A stretch of 64,000 nucleotides of DNA from Eutypella sp. D-1. Lineage: Eukaryota; Ascomycota; Sordariomycetes; Xylariales; Diatrypaceae. Under the pieces are notes generated by a model. It saw only the letters and a list, made by a program, of their open reading frames with translations. It did not search any database and was not told where the DNA came from. Positions 38,401 through 49,440 of the stretch are shown here, piece after piece. The translations under genes and the position numbers were made by a program. The stretch is from contig JAJTTP010000003.1 of the NCBI GenBank assembly GCA_023313575.1, forward strand, positions 3,100,001 to 3,164,000. Direction: 5' to 3'. The stretch's first letter is position 1; the number at the start of each line of letters is the position of its first letter.

Positions 38401-41400
38401 GATCCGGGGGGTTGAGTGAGGATTGCGTGGGCTAAGTTTCGAGAATTGCGGATGCGGCACATAAAGGAGGGAGGGGCAGCCACACCTCAAGGCGGGAGAT
38501 TTCATCATCCCTCCTGCAACTCGACCCCCCTTGTGAGTTAGGTTGCGGGGGGCACACACTACTCGATTAGACAAACGATATCGCGACTACCACCACTATG
38601 TGCAACGTCGCGTGGCGGCTTGCGTCTTTCGGGATGCCGCCGAGATGGGAGGGAGCGAACTTCAAGACCGGATTTCCGACGGCTTTCTACCTACAACTTA
38701 CTACTCATGTTACTAGGTACCTTAACACTGACTACATCTGCAAAGGGTGCAATTCAGGATCGCCCACTACCACATGTAGCTAAAGTAGCCAAGATTGAGA
38801 TTTGCTGGCGTAATTGCGGAATAAGGCGCTGCCCAAGCAAGCCTGGCGTCTTGAACGAATTGCTTGTTTCGTGATGCGTTGGCGGGATGGCATGCGACAA
38901 AGCCCTCCACCCCAAATCCCCTCCAACTCGGCCGGCCCATCCTCCACTCGCTCGAGGGCAGCTGAATGGACATCTAAGGGTCTCTCTTGGGGTTTGGGAC
39001 CCCCGCATTTTTTTCTTCTCCAGATTTACCAGTCAGTTGACACATGGCGAGTCGGTCGTGATAGGCGGCGACCTAATAAAGGGACTACTGGCACTGCCCA
39101 TCTCACTTATTCCTACCACCGAGTAATGTAGTGGCAGTTTCCGCTATGCTATTCGTTCCCCCATCCCCATTCCTTTACGCTCGCATAAGTCTGACAAAGT
39201 GAAACGTTGGGCTAACTATTTGATTGTGTGGTGGTGGTCGCCATCTCGGCGGAATGTTAGGCCCCTTTCCCACTCCCCCCCGTGCATTATGCATTTCGTC
39301 TGCTGCAGACGTATAGATGGGCATCAGTAGGTCGGTCTCCCCCCTCTCGAAATCGCCTGATACATACGCCATACATAAAACAACCAAGTCGCTTTGTGCA
39401 TGCGACGGAGCGGATACGGCAGGTAGGTAGTCCGTCTGCTGTGATGTCAGAGGGGCTGTCGAGAAAACCTGGGTTTGGACCCTCGCATCTCCCGCCGATC
39501 TAACGCCTAGCATAAACGAGGATAGGCTGGACCAAACTGGAATATGGCCGACGAGGGGGGAAAGGGTGAGTGGGTGTTAGTTACATCCTACCGCCTACAA
39601 CTTTCAGACACACTGCGGTTTTGACTGGTTGGCTGGCGAAATCCCTCGGACGGGTGATCGACGTAGTTCTGGCCGTGTTCGGTTCGTCACGCCGCTGGAG
39701 ATGGATAGAGAAACATGCGAAACGGGTTAGACGACATGCGCCGTGAACGTGGGCTGGCTGGTGGTAGACAAGCAACAAGAGCAACTGTATATCAATGGCC
39801 CCCAAAACCAGGCGGACGGACCTATAACAATAGGGCTTATCTTATACGTATGCGGTTGGAGCTAGATATATGTATACGATGGAGTTCTTTGGAAACCCTG
39901 AAGCTGAGCAGAGCATCATCGCTTAAAGCGGAAGGGTGCATAATTCGGCTGCCTCTTTGTCTGGTAGAGAGCACTGGGATGGTCTGTCCGTCTTACATTA
40001 TGGTAACTACATACCTACGAGGGTTGGCTGACTGGCTGACTGACTGACAACTGGCTTCTGGCCAGAGAGCTCTACTGTGCACAAAAGAGTGCCCAATCTG
40101 TGCCGTGCATTCTGGATACCTACATTAGATTAGGTAGGTAAAACATAGGAGACAATACCCATTGATAGACGCCTAAAAGGCGCGACAACTCAGGAGCTAA
40201 AAGCCGGCGATCTTTTTATTGTTCGGGACCACCCCATAAAAAACACCTGAAAGCGCCGCGTATACTCCGTACGGAGCACTGATATTAATTGAAGACTCGG
40301 AGGAGGGAGGGGAGAAGAGAGGAGAGGGGGTTGCCAAGATTGTGCGACGTCAACAGCACTTGATGCAACGCGACCTGAACTGCGGGAATGGAAAATGGAG
40401 TCCCGTATTTTAGGAAATCCCCTCCAAAGAGGGTAATTCGGGTTACTACCCGTAAACCAAATTCACATGACAAGTTCTGCATTTGGGTAAAAAGATGTGG
40501 TGAGTGGCGCGCTAAAGCTGATCCATAAGCTGCAGCAGCGTATGCGTGCGTGCGTGCGGAATGTCCTGCATGCAGCAAAGCAGCGGGCAGCAAGAAAGCA
40601 GCAGACCTTACTAGTATATCCTAGTAGTAGAGAGAAAGCCAGGACAGCTGAGGTGGGATTGTGTTACTATCCCTAGTAGTAACCCTCATGTGCTATAACT
40701 AATCCCATCTGCAGGATCATGACAAGTCGACATCGGGGCGGCCGTGCATCTCCGACTCGAAGGGAAAAGGAGAACAAGAAAAAAAAAACTTTTATTCTAG
40801 AAGCCATGGAATAAAAAAACAAAAACAAAACAAAACACTAGCTACTGAGGGTATTACGAGATTGCCGGGATGAGAAAACCTTGGAAGTGATACGGGTACT
40901 CACCGCTGGAGTCCCGGAGATCATGCTTTGCTTTGTCACGGAATCGCCAGACCATGAGTCTTTTTTGGTGATATTTTACCAAACGATTGCTAGTATTTTA
41001 CCTAGCAGTTAGCTAACCATCAGCAAAGTCTTTTCCCGATTAGCTGGGTCTGTGAGGCTAGAACGGGCACTGTACGAGAGTGTGTGAAAGAACGGATCGT
41101 GGATGGGGCGGCAACCTGGAAATCTGTTGAACCGCCGGCGTCTAGCGCTACCCGTCTGGACTCCTCTTGCCGAGATTACAGCGCCCTTTTCTGACCTCTC
41201 GTAGGACGCGCCAGAGAAAAAAAAGCCAGAAAAACAAAAGAAGAATTTTTCCCTGGATGGATACAATAAGATAGTTTGCCTACATAGGCCTGGGAGAAGT
41301 AGGCATGTCGGTACTTGATTATGCTACAGGTTCACAGGTAAGCGCAATCTTGAATGAAACAAAACAATTTAAGCCAAAAGAAAGTCGCCGTTTTGTCTCT

Positions 41401-44025
41401 TCGACCGCTCCGCAGCAGAGAGCGCGTATCCACCGATGAGGCTAGGCCGGAAACATATTAGACGGGCGATGATGCGCGATGCACAATTGTTCAGGCCGAC
41501 AGGGAACATCTCGTTGATCTAAAAAAGAGACCAAAAAAGGGGAGTGCCGGACGGTTTATTCCCTGGTTCCCCGTCCGCCCGTAGCGCATCTCATCATAGT
41601 GACTGTTTGTTATTCATTCAGGACCCTCCCTCAGGGTATGTGAGCCGGTGTTTTTCGGTTATCGGTTCGATATCACCCAAACCCTAGCCTCAGTTGCTGC
41701 AGCTGCTTATGTTAGTAGTACTGGGTAGGAATGGAAAGCAAGAAATCGCTAGGCCGACCCTGTCCTTGATCTTTGATGTGACTGTACACCATCACCATGT
41801 GTATGTCCCATCAACCGAGCAATACCCTACCTGCATACGGATAGATGGATAACACACTAAGCAGGATGATTGTTCATTTGGCTGAGGGAGTTCAAAGCGA
41901 TCTCGGCCTCGGGGCCTTCTAATCATCCTGTAATACCTCAGTGGGCAACCATACATTTCCATGGATGAAGACGCATCGGTTACACGACCTACATGAGAGA
42001 TTCCATATAGTACAAAGTACTCCGCAACTACATACTATCATGTGTCCATATATCTTCCAAGCCGGAAATAGGCAGCCAAGCCAAATGCCCAGAAAAAGGC
42101 ATTTTTTTTTCTGCAACATCGATATTGATATTGGTATTAATTGATTGGCATTCGCAGTGGGACACAAGGGACCGTGGACCCCCCCCCCTCCCCCTAAATA
42201 AATAGGAAAAAGAAAAAAGAAGAAGAAAAGATCGTGACAATTGCCACTCCCCCCCCCGCCGTTGAGCCAAGACTCCAAGCCTCGAAATACCCGCTGCCAA
42301 AATAAGTTCCAAGTGCAAATCCTTTTTTTGCCCATTTTTGCCCGTCCAACCAAGGTCGATCATGCTTACACATAGCATAACAACCACCACCTTGCACCAC
42401 CACTCCCCGAACTGACCGTTCAGGAGGATGCAGGGCTCTCAAGGCTTGCATACCGCCTGTTTCCCGAGATGGCGATTTTCCCACCGCTTCGAGATGCCGA
42501 ATGCAGGCTGGGGCGGGCTGGAGGCTCAAATCAGCAAAGCCATCTCATAGCCCATCCCATCCCATCCATCCCATCCACCTAGGTGGACATGAACGGGTGA
42601 GAAAAAAAAGGAATGTGTGAAAATTAATAAGAAGCAGCCTGCCCGATTGCCCGCCAAAGCATGGTATGCAGCCAACATAGTTAATATTGGGTCGGGTACA
42701 TGTCGGCTTGTGAACCAGTGGTAACTTGAACCTTGGGATCCATCGATCCCATGAAGTTTTAAAGGGGGGAAAAGAGGTAACAAATACATACCCTAAGACG
42801 GTAATGCCGTCACTCACAGATAGACGACCCCCACCTGACTTTTGTCCGCCCTACCGTGAGCCGGGCTTATCCTTAGACTTTTCTTAGACTTGTCCTACTT
42901 AAGTACTTGCCCCTAGGTACTTTCAGGTTAATAAGGTGCCCATGTGTTAGGGGAGCACATCATCAATACACCATACAGTGCGTCATATGCACAATAAATA
43001 CATGGTGAGATTAACTAGCGCTAAGCTCAATACACCTTGGTGTCTGTCTCTTCTGGTATCCGCAAGCAGCAACTGGTCTGTTGACTACAGTGTATCAATT
43101 ATGATCTATCACAGTATGCAGCGGTACCCTCCAACTACGTACTTCCTTACCTCCTCGTGCCCTGTGTATACACACGTACATGAGCTAAAGTGCACATCAT
43201 TTTTTTCCCGCATTTTTTACTTTCCTAGGTTCAGGTTGTGTTGCTTTTTGTAAGGGTTGACAGGCAATACAGGCAAGACAGCGTGAGAAAAAGTGAGTGA
43301 GGCTCCCCACCAGCCCACCCTGACATCCACCACCACCCCTCGCACCCACCCTTGCACCCACACACCCTAGTGAACCCACTCACACTCAGATTCTCATATT
43401 TACACATTTACACATATGGACCTAAGTACACAACCTTGGAACACCCGCCATTACCCTACTTTGCCGCGCCCTCTGTACCCCCATAAGCCCCCCCAAATAA
43501 GCCCCCCCCCCAAAGTCCAAAGCGCTTACGCTATGTACGCTTCGATCAGTCTACCTCTTTAATCGCCCACTCGCCTACCTTTTTTTTTTTTTAAATTCTT
43601 TTTTTTTATTACTACTCACTCCCCTTTCCGGCTTGTCGAGTCCTACTGAAACACCAATTCCTTTGTTTCGCCCTTACATCACGTTGCTGGCCGGCTTATT
43701 GTCTCGACGACACCTCTTCTTTGGGATACTTTCTCTGTCTGTCTGACAATCTTCTGCGAAGTTGATATTCGTCTTTGACCATAATTTAGTAACTGCTAAT
43801 ATTATTCATTCCTTTGGTCGGAGACGAACCGCACCGTCCGGCTACGCCACTACCAGAAACGTCATTAAGGGGGTCTTGTGGTTTTCGAGAAGTCTCCTTA
43901 ATACGCCTATAGAATCTCCGCGGCTCAGCCTTCCAGGAAAGGAGTCTTACACACACACCCCCCATCGGCCCATACGGCACTACTCTCTACCCATACATAA
44001 CCCATAACCCATACATCATTGCCGC

Positions 44026-44062
44026 GAAGGCCTGTTTATTATTAAAAATATTTCAGGCCTTC
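44026..44062. promoter_or_regulatory. 9-bp inverted repeat upstream of the DUF2457-like gene
   Basis: GAAGGCCTG (44026-44034) and CAGGCCTTC (44054-44062) are perfect inverted repeats around a 19-nt A/T-rich spacer, about 600 bp before the start codon. This could be a dyad transcription-factor site or an RNA hairpin in a long leader. No specific factor is recognised. Confidence 0.35.
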
Positions 44063-44668
44063 CCTTCTTAGCCCATTCATACCCGTGGACAACAAAGTCG
44101 AACAACTGACTTGGACTCACCAAACGCAATCGAACTGTCTAACAGTCGATAATTTGTCAATACGCGTGTTTTCCCTGCGGACATCCTGGCGATCGCCTTG
44201 GCTTGGCCTTCTTGATATCGCCACATAACCCTTGTTGGACCCTTACCTTTCAACCCGCCCGGTAATTTTATCATATTTTCCTGTTCTGGGTTGTCAGGCT
44301 CGTCAATAAGAAGCCCACTCGGCCTTCACTCTACCTCCATCGTCATTCCACTATCGGTATCTTCATATACTGTTCTCTAAAGCTCAGTATGCCTTCATTG
44401 TTATAGCACAAGCGTCCTTAGGGACACACATACGCCTAGCCGTCTTGCGACTAAGCTCGGACACTACTACATGATCTCATCTGAGATCTTTTATGATTTA
44501 TATTGAATCTAGCTATTACATCCGCCGACACTCCTCCGGTTTCTAGGAACATATCTTTTCGCGACACAGTTTCGCTTTTTCGCTTTACTTAACCAGCTAA
44601 TCCTGGCCAACCTGAGCTAGAAAGCTACCTACACTTATCGTCTACGTCGCCATTCGATCAGCTTCAAC

Positions 44669-47017
44669 ATGACGTACGATCATATTCACGATTCTACTAC
44701 TTCTAATGTTCTGTCGTGGTCCTCACAGGGCGCGAACATGCAACATGGTCTGGAGGATGAGGCGTCGGCTGAGGTCGACGAGCCCCCGGATGACCTATCA
44801 TTCGCCAAAAAGCCAGTCAATAACTTCAAAGGAGCTGTATCCCAGAAGTTAAAGGAGCCGTCCGCATCTCTCTTGACTAAGGCGCTGCACCACCTCGACG
44901 AGGAGTCGACTCAGGATATCCGCTACAATGGCACTTCCTCCAGGCGAAGGTCAATAAACAGCACCGTCAGCCTTGCATCTACTGCTGAGCTCACCCCCGA
45001 TACCGGCTTGACGAGTCCTGCGCGTACGAGCACCCCTAGCCCACCGCCGCCTGTTTTCTCCTTGCCGCAGCTTGCTGTAGTTGGCTTGAAGCAAAACTCA
45101 CAACCGTCGGCGAACGATTCTGGCAATACGCTTATTAACGCGCGAATTCCAGCGGCGAAAACAGGTGCTGAGAAGGCCAACCAGGATGCCGCGGTTGAGG
45201 CGCTAGCGAAGAAGCGCTGCATCTCTTTCGCATGCGGTCCCAAACCTGAGCCGAAAAGGTCAGCCCCGCAAAGCCAATCGCCGGAAACGAAGCCTGCGGA
45301 CAAGCCTGTCGAAGAGCAGCCCAAGCCACAGAGACGCACCTGCATCAAGTTTGCATGTCCTTCGAAGCCGGCAGTCACGGAGCCTACCTCGGATGACAAG
45401 GAAACGACACCTACCATGCGCCGGACAACCGGATCCATAAAGGAGAATACGCAGTCTCCGACTGCCCGATTCGCCCGCTCACCTTCAATCAACCGGGTCC
45501 GAGCGCGTCGGTCGTCGACCCCGCGTCCCCTTCCCCGAACGATCGAGAACGGCCAGAACAAACAATATTTTACTATTAATCATGGTGACATGAACAGTGA
45601 GTCATCTCGCTTCCATGAATTTGCCAGCGACGAGCCTCAAGAGGAAGATTGGATCCGCTTAAATTTGCCCGTCCCGGGGAAGCGGCTTACCATCAACGAT
45701 ACTCTTCGGAAAGAGAATGAGATCAGCCGTCTTGGCAAGGAGGCAGAGGACGAGGCGCTGGACGAGCTGGAGGCAGAAGAGCAGGGATATGTGGAGGACG
45801 AGGAGGATGACGATGACGATGGAGACGACGATGAGGCCGACATCCTGGACGACGAAGATGATGTCGATGATGACGACGACGACGACGATGACGATGACGA
45901 TGATGACGGTTCCAACCTAGACGATGACCAGTCTGTCTATGGCGCAGATGGAAATGATCTCGATGAAGACGCCTCTGACGGGTATAAGACCGATAGTGAA
46001 TTTGGGTTTGCCGATTCCGATGACGACGAAGGTGGGGATTTAGAGCTATGGACGCTGAGCCAAGGCCTGCTATCGGGAGGAACGACCGTACATCGACGAC
46101 CGTCATTGTCGAGCAATCACTCGGGCTCTTCCATTTCCACGGACATGGCAAGACCGACTGCACGGAGAAGCCGCGGGAGGAATCAACGCGTAAAGATTCG
46201 ACCTGGCACGCCCGAGCTACCAGACAGCACCGATTTCGTTTGCGGAACGCTAGACGAGGATCGGGTCCTGGAAGATGCCTATCTTTCATGTATCGCTGCG
46301 AGACGCCGCGAGAAGCTCCATGTCATACCTCAAGACATCGACCCCAGCTTCCCTACGTCGGAGCCAGAAGACGAGGACGATCCGCCACATAAGTCTCTGA
46401 ACAACAGCGACGACAATATTTGGATTCATGGGGAACTGGAGGATTTACACCACGAGAAAGCTCGTGGCGGTGAACGCTCGCGAAAGAAACCCACTCAGGT
46501 CCCATCCCCGAAACGTTATCGTTCGCCCCCACCCAAGCGCCACCCTTCTCCCCCTCTGAAGGGTCGAGGAAGGTCGCCTCGTCGGATAGCCTCTCCCGCC
46601 CCTGTCAGACGCATGGTCAAATCGCCAGTAGCGCCAATGAACCGAGCGGAGACTCGGGGTCAGCGGTTTGGGCCCGTCGGACTGGGCGCTGCCGCACAGA
46701 CCAAGTCTCTCCCCCGTGCTTGCGCCATGTTCCCACAACACCTCAAGGCATCTCGCCGAAGCAAGCACATTAGCTCCAACGCGTATGGCGCTCACGTGCG
46801 CGGCGCCATTGACATCGTCAAGGGCCTCGAGCAGAAGAGGCAGCGACGGAAGGAGAAGTTCAAGGAGAAGTACTTCCACAAACACTGCAACAGAGCCCGC
46901 AAGGGCCAGATACATGAAAAGCGGCCCCAGCCGGGCCAGGGAGCGGAACGCATGCGCGAGGTCGGCCTGCTCATGGCTGGCAAACGTGGACCAGGTCAGT
47001 TCGTCCTCTCCGTGTAA
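44669..47017 (+). CDS. Large acidic disordered fungal protein, DUF2457-like (782 aa)
   Basis: A single uninterrupted frame begins at an ATG (MTYDHIHDSTTSN) and ends at TAA after QFVLSV. The N-terminus is polar and Ser/Thr-Pro-rich. Two similar short motifs occur near residues 180 and 222: RCISFACGPKP and RTCIKFACPSKP. The segment DEPQEEDWIRLNLPVPGKRLTINDTLRKENEISRL (about 317-350) is followed by an acidic run of Asp/Glu (about 370-450). Next comes the most conserved-looking block, RPGTPELPDSTDFVCGTLDEDRVLEDAYLSC, then DIDPSFPTSEPEDED. A Pro/Arg/Lys-rich tail and basic helix (about 710-755) follow. The FAC motifs, acidic run and TPELPDSTDFVCGTLDEDR block resemble what I know of the fungus-specific family annotated DUF2457, function unknown. 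The basic tail suggests a nuclear or nucleic-acid-associated role, which is inference. A potential donor GTCAGT near the 3' end (46994) could extend the gene by splicing. Confidence 0.85.
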   Translation: MTYDHIHDSTTSNVLSWSSQGANMQHGLEDEASAEVDEPPDDLSFAKKPVNNFKGAVSQKLKEPSASLLTKALHHLDEESTQDIRYNGTSSRRRSINSTVSLASTAELTPDTGLTSPARTSTPSPPPPVFSLPQLAVVGLKQNSQPSANDSGNTLINARIPAAKTGAEKANQDAAVEALAKKRCISFACGPKPEPKRSAPQSQSPETKPADKPVEEQPKPQRRTCIKFACPSKPAVTEPTSDDKETTPTMRRTTGSIKENTQSPTARFARSPSINRVRARRSSTPRPLPRTIENGQNKQYFTINHGDMNSESSRFHEFASDEPQEEDWIRLNLPVPGKRLTINDTLRKENEISRLGKEAEDEALDELEAEEQGYVEDEEDDDDDGDDDEADILDDEDDVDDDDDDDDDDDDDDGSNLDDDQSVYGADGNDLDEDASDGYKTDSEFGFADSDDDEGGDLELWTLSQGLLSGGTTVHRRPSLSSNHSGSSISTDMARPTARRSRGRNQRVKIRPGTPELPDSTDFVCGTLDEDRVLEDAYLSCIAARRREKLHVIPQDIDPSFPTSEPEDEDDPPHKSLNNSDDNIWIHGELEDLHHEKARGGERSRKKPTQVPSPKRYRSPPPKRHPSPPLKGRGRSPRRIASPAPVRRMVKSPVAPMNRAETRGQRFGPVGLGAAAQTKSLPRACAMFPQHLKASRRSKHISSNAYGAHVRGAIDIVKGLEQKRQRRKEKFKEKYFHKHCNRARKGQIHEKRPQPGQGAERMREVGLLMAGKRGPGQFVLSV

Positions 47018-49440
47018 GAGAGCAGGACGGCCGACATATATGAGACATACATGCAATGTTACTTCCCCCATACGTGGGGGACAATTTAAACAATTTCCAA
47101 CTGTACATATTTATATACCCCCTTTTTACATTTATACTCAGAAGATGTACATAAAACACTCTAAAAGGCATGCACACACACACACACACTTCAAGGTTCT
47201 TCCATGGGGGCACCATCAGTATCATTGTTCCTGTTCTTTTTCATGGCTCTGGCTTTGGTTTTTCTTCTAGCGCGTTTTCCTCTCAATGGTGTTTTTTCCC
47301 CCGCACGGCGGCATTGGAGTGAGGAGTCTGCTACGGATCTGAACACTTCTTTTTGGGTCTTCATCGTCTTCGTCTTCGTCATTCGCGGGCTGGATTGGCT
47401 ACATTATATATACCTAGGTATAGCATTTTATATAACGCAACGGATACCCCACCGGACGGGACTGGGCGAAAGCGAAACGGGGTACAGGGGATTCGATCCG
47501 GTGCATCGTCATCATCATCATCATTTATGCATCTATCTTTATAGCATAGGGCGGCGGTGATCTGGCGGATGCATACGCACCGCAATATTATATTATACAC
47601 ATGGAAGTCATGAATAAAGCTTGCGATCTTCCATACCAAACTTTGTTTCCCCTCTGCCTACGCGTAGAATTATGGATTAATCGATTAAGAGGTCGGTGGA
47701 ACGAACCTTGATGTGACATTCTGGCACTACTTAGCTTTTTTTTCCATGCTAAGTAAACTGTACTGGCTCGTGTGTATATCGGGGTTGTCTAACCTACATA
47801 CCTAACTATATGGTTGGGCATGGGGGAGAGGATCTAGGGTTATAGGAGAGCGGCCGTTGATATGTAGCGCTGGAGCTACGAACCAAATATGATGTAGGTG
47901 GGAATATACCTACCTAGTAGCGGGAGGTGCCGCTAGGATTCTCGATAACTTGGCTATCTTCCCTGGCCTAAGTATGCGTTGTTTTTTGTCTGGTGACAAA
48001 GTTCTAGCTTCGGCTAATCTTGTTGCTAAGGTTCGTGTGGTGCCGTCGATTACCTCGCGGAATACGTAGTAGTGACTAAGCCATCATCATCCCGACATCT
48101 ATGTATGCAGTATTCTATTGCCCTTTTGAGTGCCTTTTTTGGCTTCCATTCATCTTTCTAAGTCTGCTGCCTCCGGTGGTAGATAGCCCGCATGGACCAC
48201 ACCTATCCAGTTCACCTAGCCAGTGGTCACCCACCCATTGATACAATAGCTCGTCATCGTTGCAGATGCACGACACCATGAACGAACACTTATTAGGTAC
48301 ATATGTAGGTATGACCTGACTAGTTCGAGTCAAGATACACCGTCCCACGTGGTCCAGACTTCGGGAGTCGACCGAGGAACCCGGCCCGAATCCAGGGACT
48401 TAGTAAGGTTTATCAGGGTTATCCTAAAAACTTTAGGTACTCCATTAAGTTTTTACTTAGGTAGTTATCCAAGTAACCTACCTGTTGCATCCCCATTCCC
48501 GTTATGCTGAGTGACACAAGATGAAGTAAGTAGCCATAGGCGATGGCCTGGCTCGACTTTGCATGTGTTGTATAAGTCTGTGTGTAAGCGAAGTTTTGAT
48601 GATATGATATTATAGTTGAATGGTTGGCTCTACGTGGGCCATTCTAGGTCAGCTGGGCTGGATATGGATCTACCCGACTTCCTTCCATGTAACATTGCAT
48701 CCATGGATGGGATTTGTCTGCTACCCTGCAAGTTAACGCACATTCTATGTTGGTGCTGGTGCGAGATAGGCGGGCCTATCAGCTTCCCCCCCTCCTCACC
48801 TCACTTCTCCTCTTTTAGCCGGCCACAGGCGAGCCAGATTAGGTGTGTAAAGGCGAGATAGATGGGTCTCCGAGGAATAACAAGCATACTTCTATATAGG
48901 GAAGGAACGGTTTAAGATGTAGTAACTGCATTGTGGTTGGAAAAAAACCAACCATGGAAGCTACCTAAGGCAAGGCGAACCATTTACCTTGTTATCGCTT
49001 TCGTGGTTAGTCGGGTATGGCGAATATGCAAACACTTATCGCGTCATCCGCGACCAGGACGACATTGAATGGCAAATTGTGTGATTCTCTCGTATTGTGC
49101 GTGCGTGGGGGAGGGGGAGGGGGAGGGGGAGGGGGGAATAACCCGTCGAAAAAAAGAAAGCGAAAAAAAAAATCCTTTAATGCTGTGCTGTCTGTATATT
49201 CTCAACAATGTCTCATTCTGTTTCACAGGCATGATATGATAGTAGCCGGGAAGCAGTGTCCACAGTTGACGCCTCCTTTCTGTCGTTCTTTTTATTTATT
49301 TCGTCCCGTCCTATCCTTTTTATGGACGCGGCTGAAAGTGTCAAAAGACAAGACAAGCCCGGACGGGAACTATCCACGCACTAGACTAGAAGATCTCCCT
49401 CTTTCTATTGCAAACTCGCAGAGCCAAGCAACAGCCAAGA
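47018..49440. other. Intergenic region upstream of the OPT gene
   Basis: 3' UTR and terminator of the upstream gene, then promoter sequence of the OPT gene. A minus-strand Lys/Arg-rich ORF at 47191-47382 lies in the first part but has no supported partner exons. A (GGGGGA)n repeat lies at 49107-49136, and the C/T-rich stretch just before 49441 suits a leader. CCTAGG palindromes occur near 47406 and 47910. Confidence 0.55.
49107..49136. repeat. (GGGGGA)n hexamer repeat in the OPT promoter region
   Basis: Four to five near-perfect GGGGGA units lie about 300 bp upstream of the OPT start codon. This is a G-rich tract with quadruplex potential on the coding strand. Confidence 0.85.

Larger units (their letters stand above)
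34452..44668. other. Gene-sparse interval (about 10 kb)
   Basis: The first few hundred bases are the divergent promoter side of ATP synthase delta. Beyond that no recognisable domain is encoded on either strand. One minus-strand ORF (35114-35446) has protein-like composition and is listed separately. Other features are a G-rich purine repeat near 37810, A-rich tracts near 40776, poly-C patches at 42180-42192 and 43502-43510, T-runs around 43580-43605, and a hairpin at 44026-44062 upstream of the next gene. Many short ORFs appear on both strands but show no mutual continuity. Confidence 0.55.

Noticed and set aside
45637..46289. Minus-strand Ser-rich and His/Arg-rich ORFs opposite the acidic run
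   Set aside because: They are reverse translations of the GAC/GAT repeat encoding the acidic tract.
47191..47382. Minus-strand Lys/Arg-rich ORF, which could look like the last exon of a nuclear protein
   Set aside because: No upstream exon with a compatible donor or coding content was found between 47382 and 48400. It also overlaps the probable 3' UTR of the plus-strand gene.
47480..47510. GATTCGATCC resembling a tRNA T-loop
   Set aside because: The flanking bases do not form the 5-bp T stem and no A-box occurs at the right distance.
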